Source of the DNA: Paraburkholderia eburnea
GTDB taxonomy: Bacteria; Pseudomonadota; Gammaproteobacteria; Burkholderiales; Burkholderiaceae
DNA: 64,000 nt
Reading direction: 5' to 3'
NCBI RefSeq assembly: GCF_002917095.1
Contig: NZ_PQGA01000015.1
Location: 84,147 to 148,146 of the forward strand
Part shown: in pieces, positions 63,966-64,000 of the stretch
How positions within the stretch are numbered: the stretch's first letter is position 1
Layout: the number at the start of each line of letters is the position of its first letter
Notes under the pieces: model-generated
Databases searched by the model: none
What the model saw: only the letters and a program-made list of their open reading frames with translations
Told to the model about the DNA's origin: nothing
Program-made: the position numbers and the translations under genes

Positions 63966-64000
63966 AATTCCGACCTTGTTTTGCAGATTCGTCCGCGAAG

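Overview
The window looks like a chromosomal segment of a Burkholderiaceae bacterium of the Paraburkholderia/Burkholderia type. The evidence is very high G+C with strong third-position GC, a glucokinase fused to an RpiR/HexR regulator, the hemW-rdgB-rph-yicC-gmk-rpoZ-spoT order, minCDE, and a Burkholderia-type trimeric porin. No plasmid or phage backbone genes are seen, and most of the window is core genome. Assignments rest on reading motifs in the translated sequence; no database search was possible.

Layout. 1-8876: glucose uptake and Entner-Doudoroff entry, with glk-hexR, pgl and zwf on the minus strand and a four-gene sugar ABC transporter on the plus strand. The two arms diverge from one intergenic region that carries overlapping promoters and a near-perfect HexR-like operator. 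8969-22542: Smr protein, trxB, ftsK, lolA, an MBL hydrolase, a MerR/LiuR-like regulator, aceK, a thiolase, an SDR, a YchJ protein and an exported hydrolase. 22896-27317: biotin operon bioA-bioF-bioD-bioB, whose BioB has a His/Cys-rich tail. 27408-31891: NCS1 permease, rarA, serS and tRNA-Ser(CGA).

31882-35671 is the accessory part: a decayed 3.8-kb integrative island in the 3' end of tRNA-Ser(CGA), bounded by a 15-bp direct repeat. It holds an AlpA-like regulator, a 353-aa toxin-like protein ending in a DFDHDHGxGxPHxHNWD motif, and its probable immunity gene. After that comes a tyrosine-integrase 3' fragment, then a SECOND orphan toxin tip with the same motif, a SECOND divergent member of the same immunity family, and a SECOND integrase remnant. 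The repeated order [toxin tip - immunity - antisense integrase 3' end] is the most unusual structure here. It reads as stepwise accretion of toxin/immunity alleles by integrase-borne cassettes at one tRNA.

35725-45600: glycosyltransferase-like protein, map, GNAT, minC-minD-minE, WXXGXW protein, small lipoproteins, waaC, a small membrane protein, an MHS-type transporter and a TonB-like lipoprotein. 46603-55119: tRNA-Ser(UGA), hemW, rdgB, rph, yicC, gmk, rpoZ, spoT, a NinX-like small protein and two identical tRNA-Arg(ACG). 55327-64000: greB, a porin with an unusual palindrome-rich upstream region, a cold-shock protein with two candidate promoters, a DnaQ/GIY-YIG fusion nuclease, a secreted chorismate mutase, a TPR-glycosyltransferase protein and an unresolved, possibly frameshifted reading frame at the right edge.
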